Under the pieces are notes generated by a model that saw only the letters and a list, made by a program, of their open reading frames with translations, was not told where the DNA came from and searched no databases. From assembly GCA_000469685.2 (NCBI GenBank), contig LS997567.1, positions 27,686,542 to 27,750,541 of the forward strand: a stretch of 64,000 nucleotides of DNA, in the 5' to 3' direction. This DNA is from Haemonchus contortus (lineage: Eukaryota > Nematoda > Chromadorea > Rhabditida > Trichostrongylidae). The position numbers and the translations under genes are program-made. Shown piece by piece: positions 59,550 through 64,000 of the stretch (positions are counted from its first letter, which is position 1; every line of letters starts with the position of its first letter).

Positions 59550-61720
59550 TCGGTGTGTTCGTCCGCTTACTCAAGTCGAACGAGAAGACCTTCTTTTAGC
59601 CAGCTCACGGACGCCTCTTGCTCGATGCGTTTCTCACACACAGCAATCTCTGTCCAGGCTCAACGCATACTCACGGCAGAAATCCGTCGTTTTCTTCGGG
59701 CCCACCCCTACGAAGCTATCACGCCCATAACCGTATCTCGGTTGCCCCAGAAAGGTCGCAATTGGATCGACTAGAGACCCTCGCCGCGTTCACCAGCTAC
59801 GGACGTCATATCCGCGTTGCACGCTTCCGAATGGGTAAACTATACGCCGTCACCGGCGCCTCACTCGCTCCACAAGCTTTCCTAACGGACAAAGAATAGA
59901 AGTAGTTGCTTCAATACCAATCTCGACGGTCTACCACTTCGTCTGCAAATTGGGCTTCCGTCAATGGCCCCCGACAACGGCTGGAACCGTTCTCGTACAT
60001 CGACGTATGAGTAGTACATTCAACTACCATGACACGACCTTCAACTACCTTTGTTTAATACGACTTCGACTCCAAGACCCTCTTCGTCGAACTTTGCGCC
60101 GAAACTCGCTCCCAGCAGCCGATACGTGACGCCGTTAACCAATACGGGTACGTCTCCGACGACTCTACCGCCCGTGTACGCGTGTGAGTCCGCCTCACTC
60201 GGCCTCCATTAGGAACGAACCCCGTCTTTGAATTCTGAGCAGCCTCCAACCTATTTTCCGGTATTGATCCCTCATCCCCGTTCCTGACAAAAGTCATTCT
60301 GGATTTTGCCTTCGGCGGCAGACCTCGAGACCCCAATCCTCCACCACTGCCGTCCCTTACGAAGATGAGTATCATACTCGATTCCCGTCGTCCACAATTC
60401 CGCCCGGACCAGGCTCGAAAAGTACAGATAAGCACAGGCGCACACCCGAGCTTCGCCATAGAAGCTGTGTACGGAATCGGCAAAACTGTTATCGGAGCGT
60501 TTATAGCTGCTCGCCTCTCTGTACATGATGAATTGGTCATTGCTACAGCAACAGCAGACGTGGCGATTGCCCAATTTATTGAGACCATTCTGCAACCCGA
60601 TGAATTCAGCCATCTCCCAATACTTCGCTTCGTTGCAGATACAGCACAACAAGAAGGAGTCCCGAGAACGATCTAAACACTATCCTACAAGGTTTGCTCC
60701 CACGGTATTCCGACCGTCTGCACATTCAAGAGATCAAGAGACTCCGCCGTTATACATGAGGACGGCGGCTTCTTGAACGATTACTGTTCCATCCCGAACA
60801 GCTGTCACGCCTCAATGAAGAGAAGCAGGAGAAGTACCACATCGCCGAAGTGTGCAATTCCGAAGCGACAGAATGAGCAATCGTGATCTTATTACGGCTT
60901 CAGTTGCAAACCCGGTCATTCTCTGTACCACCACTTCGTCGCTACTGAACTCCACGAGGGAATGAGGACTTTTCCACGAACTCCTATCTTCTTGGCGAAC
61001 AATTATTGCGGACGAAGCTTCACAGATCCCCGAGCCAGTGTTCGTCGCGATGGTGACCCGTTTCCCGCAGGCTCGCCTCATCTACATATATAGGGGGCGT
61101 CCATCAACTTCAACCCCGCCTCCGTTGCCCACGGTCCGCCTTAGCAGCATGCCTCGGAGGACGTGGGGTGATGTCCCTACTACTCAGCAGGAGTATCCCG
61201 TTAGCTCCGCTGGTGACCAGGTCCCGCGCATATCCAGCCCTCGTCCATATATCTAATATTCTGATCTACGGCGGAGCATTGGTCAGTGGAACTCTCGCAC
61301 ATAGGCATAATGATCTGATCCTTCGATTGTTCCCGCCAAGACCGCGAGTACCACTTGAACGTGTGAATCTACGCGGAACATCGTATCGGTCGTACTCCTC
61401 GTCACACTACAACGAGTAAGAAGATCAACGCTGCCGGGACATCTTTTGCGGCCTACTATCACGCAACGTAACACCTTCTTCAATAGACGTTATTTCCTTT
61501 TATAAAGAGCAGCAAAATCGTTTTTAGGAATACGCCAACCGGATAGCAGTGACACTCTATAGCGTCGACTCCGCCGCGAGATGAATGTGGCCATTATATC
61601 AACCACACGCACCGATGTTGGCGAGACCTCCGCCGACTTTTTGAATGATATTAAACGAAGACATCTACACGTTAAGAGTAGAGTAGTCTACGTCGATGTT
61701 CATCAGCACCCACTTCTTCT
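59550..61720 (+). pseudogene. UPF1-like superfamily 1 helicase, frameshifted
   Basis: A long N-terminal part (59,560-60,370) includes LYAVTGASLAPQAFLTDKE and DFAFGGRPRDPNPPPLPSL. A Q-motif-like RRPQFRPDQA comes before Walker A GIGKT (60,473-60,487; the family usually has GTGKT). Then come FVADTAQQEGVP, Walker B in [22 protein letters not shown] (DEAS at 61,011-61,022), YGGALVSGT (about 61,270-61,300) and the motif V/VI area TTRTDVGE (61,602 onward). These are the DNA2/NAM7/UPF1 family motifs in correct order. At least three frame changes separate them. The protein would unwind nucleic acid using ATP. It follows the RNase H remnant on the same strand and ends just before the right repeat. Confidence 0.85.
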
Positions 61721-61813
61721 ACTGGTGAGCACCGCACTTCCTTCCTTTCTTTTTCCTTTATCGTTAATACTCTTTTTGATGTCTGTGGACGGACATTCTG
61801 GGGAAGCGGGAGG

Positions 61814-62042
61814 TGTAAGAGCAGCTAACAGGATAACTTACAAAACGGTCAATTACGTATCAATTTCAGACCTTGCGGGTGGTGTGACAAGTCGATCGGT
61901 GGCGGAGCGTGGCGGGACGGTTGAACAGTAAGAAGGTTTTAGACTCTGGCCTCCGTTCCTTCGCTCGATTAATGTTGCATGTAACATTCAATAATAAGCG
62001 ATTAATATGAAGATAATGCAGACGCACGCCTATACTTTGACT
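61814..62042 (+). repeat. Probable 3' LTR of the helicase-bearing element
   Basis: Begins TGTAAGAGCAGC directly after the purine tract and aligns to the left repeat up to CTATACTTTGACT. Confidence 0.6.
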
Positions 62043-62394
62043 CCCTGAAGTGTTGAAAATGCTCCGTTTGGATTGCGCCAGGCACTTAAGTTCCATCTGA
62101 AGATTAATTGCATGTACAGGGTGTGCACGTTTAGTGCTTGTATTGACTAATTGGTCCCTGAGGATGAAGTGTTCAGAATTCCCTTTGTGGTGCGCAACGT
62201 ACTCGACTTTACTCTATACAGTGTGAAAATGATAGATCTGTCTTTTTCAGTCTCCATCGTTCATTGCTAATGTGGAGGCTGTAGATGACTGCACGCAAAG
62301 TCTCTGCACTCAACACTCCTCCTTACGCGACTATCCCCTCACAACCATTTTCTGCCCTATGCCTGGCGTCGGGCGGTTTCCTGTTGGACGTTAT
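62043..62394. other. No gene recognised
   Basis: It contains TACAGGGTGTGCACGTTTAG at 62,116-62,135, which resembles a single Tc/mariner end, without a partner that I could find. Confidence 0.4.
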
Positions 62395-63225
62395 GTGTTT
62401 GCGCGGGGTTTGAATAGTGGCTTTAAAGAACTTCGTTCGCAGGTGGCGGGTTCCGTATTGCCGGCAACTGAAGACAGTTTGGATTAATGACTACTCGAAT
62501 TGGGATTCTGAATTCGCAGGTGGGTGGGTACTGTAGTGGCGAGAATTTAGGGGCTTTCGAATAGTACCGATTGTGAATGGCGCATTATATCCGCAAGTGG
62601 CGGGGTACTGAAGTGACGAAAAGGGGGTTTGTTTGAATGATGATTATTCGAGCTTGTGGTGAGATCTGCAGGACACGGGGTGCTCTAGTGACAGGAAAGT
62701 GGAGCAATTCAAATGAGAGTTTTGGGGTTGTCTGAAGGGGGCGGTGGTGAGAAGGTGGGCGAGTTTCAGTGAGATTATTCGAATAAGAGGATAAGATTTG
62801 CAGGAGGCGAGGTGCTGTAGAAATAGGGGGCGAGCGATTTGAATTGGGAAAGCAAGGGGGGTCGTAGGAACAAAGTTCAAATGACAGACAGCCCCAGAAT
62901 TCCTATTCGAACTGCTCCACTTTCCCGCCACTAGAGTAACTCTCGTCTTGTAGATCTTACCACCCACTAGAATAATCAACATTCGAGCCCCCCCCCCCCT
63001 CTCGCCACTTCAGTACTCCGCCACCCGCGGATATAATGCCCCATTCACAACGACTATCACTCAAATGCCTCTGAATTCTCGCCACCGCAGTACCCACCCA
63101 CCTGCGAATCCAGCTCCCCATTCGAGTAGTCATTATTCAAAGCTGTCTTTGGCTCCCGTTAATATGGAGCCCGCCACCTGTGAACAAAGTCCTTCAAAGC
63201 CACTATTCAAACCGCGCCACTACAG
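62395..63225. mobile_element. Foldback element with ~340-bp repetitive arms
   Basis: The left arm (62,395-62,735) and right arm (62,880-63,225) are reverse complements: GCGCGGGGTTTGAATAGTGG against GCGCGGTTTGAATAGTGGCT, GCAGGTGGCGGG, GGTGGGTGGGTACTG, CGGATATAATG-type blocks, GGAAAGTGGAGCA. Within each arm a motif GCAGGTGG(C/G)GGG.TACTG.AGTGGCGA recurs about every 100 bp. The spacer is about 145 bp and contains similar units. A run of C lies at 62,989-62,999. No coding sequence. Confidence 0.8.
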
Positions 63226-63829
63226 TACCCGTATCCAATGAGCATTTCTCAAGGGAAATTTGGCATTGACAATTAAGTCGCGGAAAGGTCATGGCCAGGG
63301 AAGAAAAAAAACAATCTTATTTTCTTTCGAACTTCTTGAATTTCCTAAAACTAGGTGAAGCTCCGAAGACAGCCTGTTGCGAATCGATGGAGGTCTCGGG
63401 TCAATCAGGTAAAGAATAGATAGTCAACTCTACATAAAATGGACCAACTGCACTAATGGTTTACTTAGCGCTATTTTACTCTTCCATTCTCACTTCATAT
63501 ATAAACAATCGAAGGGGTTAGTAGTGAAAATGGCCACTCACTTCGGGTCGCTTCCACCGACCCACCGCTCGACCAGCACCGTCTCGGAATATGTAGTATA
63601 CATCGTCATAACAGGGTATACGACGCAAAAAATGGAATAGGGAAGTTCTAAGGGCTCCAGCCCCGCGAGTCTGCTGCCGGCACGACGATTCGGGACGATC
63701 GAAGAAGTCAACTGACTTGTGAACTTTGTACCTTGGGTGGCCTTGAGTGCAGCGTGCGTTCCCGCACGATCACGGGTAGAGCACGCGGGGCCCTGGCGAC
63801 AGTCACCCGCAAGCGGACGCACCCATGGT
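63226..63829. other. No gene assigned
   Basis: Overlapping minus-strand frames (63,538-63,903 and 63,708-63,974) run into the tRNA-like sequence and are probably non-coding SINE body. The region 63,540-63,830 is G+C-rich compared with its surroundings. Confidence 0.4.
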
Positions 63830-63923
63830 TCCTGGGAGCGATCCTCGCATTCGCGATACAGCCAATACTGAACCCAAACGTTTTGCAAGCATTCAGGAGG
63901 CATCTAATGATAAAGAAAAACGA
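63830..63923 (-). repeat. SINE-like body related to the inverted-repeat arm
   Basis: CCAATACTGAACCCAAACGTTTTGCAAGC matches in part the arm sequence at 21,535-21,575 (CCGATATTGAGCCC...ACGTTTTGCAAGC). It lies directly 3' of the tRNA-like sequence when read on the minus strand. Confidence 0.55.
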
Positions 63924-63997
63924 GTGCATACATTGAGGATTCGAACCTCCATGTCGTATATACAGGACCAACATCGACCAGCTGCGCCACCGTGCAC
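63924..63997 (-). tRNA. tRNA-like pseudogene or SINE head
   Basis: Minus strand: an A box TGGCGCAGCTGG (63,978-63,989) and a B box GGTTCGAATCC (63,937-63,947) match the RNA polymerase III internal promoter exactly, 30 bases apart. The ends GTGCA and TGCAC can pair. The D stem and anticodon stem do not fold properly, so no anticodon is assigned. A tRNA-derived SINE head is more likely than a working tRNA. Confidence 0.55.
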
Positions 63998-64000
63998 AAC

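Larger units (their letters stand above)
53153..62042 (+). mobile_element. LTR element carrying a UPF1-like helicase (candidate)
   Basis: Direct repeats at about 53,153-53,458 and 61,814-62,042 share ACGGTCAAT, TATCAATTTCAGA, CAAGTCGATCGG, CTGGCCT and AATAA(A/G)CGATT(G/A)ATATGA; the left copy has ~66 bp extra. A purine tract GGGGAAGCGGGAGG precedes the right copy, and TGGCAGCTCGGCCCA follows the left copy by one base, as polypurine tract and primer site should. Inside, on the same strand, are gag-like, envelope-like, protease, RT/RNase H and helicase remnants. No integrase was seen. No target duplication was found, and nesting of two elements is possible. Confidence 0.6.

Noticed and set aside
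59550..61720. The helicase as the Rep/Helicase of an autonomous Helitron
   Set aside because: Its motifs (DEAS, TTRTD) are of the UPF1/DNA2-NAM7 type rather than the PIF1 type of Helitrons. No HUH Rep motif was seen, and no Helitron ends lie near it.
62116..62135. TACAGGGTGTGCACGTTTAG as a further Tc/mariner element
   Set aside because: No matching inverted end was found within several kilobases; a lone match of this length is weak.
63924..63997. A functional tRNA gene
   Set aside because: D and anticodon stems do not pair and no anticodon can be assigned, although both promoter boxes are exact.

Overview
The window looks like a nematode nuclear genome (probably a rhabditid or strongylid; genus not assigned). 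It holds a DD37D maT-type Tc1 element, a BEL/Pao retrotransposon with a phlebovirus-like glycoprotein region as known from nematode Cer7/Tas-type elements, RTE and Penelope-like retroelements, and no bacterial gene organisation. I found no convincing intact host protein-coding gene. Almost every recognisable coding stretch is a mobile-element remnant with frameshifts or stops.

Layout. 1-16,640 is an array of dispersed repeats: long inverted repeats, a 1.3-kb CATA microsatellite, a TA-flanked Tc/mariner-like element, and several copies of two related repeat families. Each family copy has a TCTG/TTTG microsatellite head, a body of tandem ~127-bp units carrying CCGCCCAC...GGGCGG palindromes, and a 3' hairpin followed by CTGG. 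By comparing filled and empty paralogous sites inside this window I infer that these are non-autonomous Helitron-like elements inserted between A and T without target duplication. 17,771-21,829 is a long inverted-repeat unit whose left arm is split by one such Helitron, which is itself split by a mariner. 22,118-26,591 is a young Ty3/gypsy element (131-bp LTRs, AATT target duplication) with a frameshifted polyprotein. 27,406-33,064 is gene-poor and holds two hairpin elements.

33,065-42,715 is an old BEL/Pao element with gag, protease, RT, RNase H and integrase remnants and a Gn/Gc-like envelope region. 45,330-46,878 is a Penelope-like element with an RT and a GIY-YIG endonuclease. 46,984-48,271 is a maT transposon with perfect TIRs. 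49,790-51,685 is a truncated RTE non-LTR element. 53,153-62,042 is the most unusual unit: an LTR-flanked element with gag-like, envelope-like, protease and Ty3-type RT/RNase H remnants followed by a UPF1-like superfamily 1 helicase, with no integrase seen. 62,395-63,225 is a foldback element, and the window ends in a tRNA-like, SINE-like sequence on the minus strand.

The elements are nested (mariner in Helitron in inverted-repeat unit; MITE in Helitron), which gives a relative insertion order. Frameshifts are so common, even in elements whose ends are nearly identical, that base-calling indels in the assembly should be considered next to real decay.
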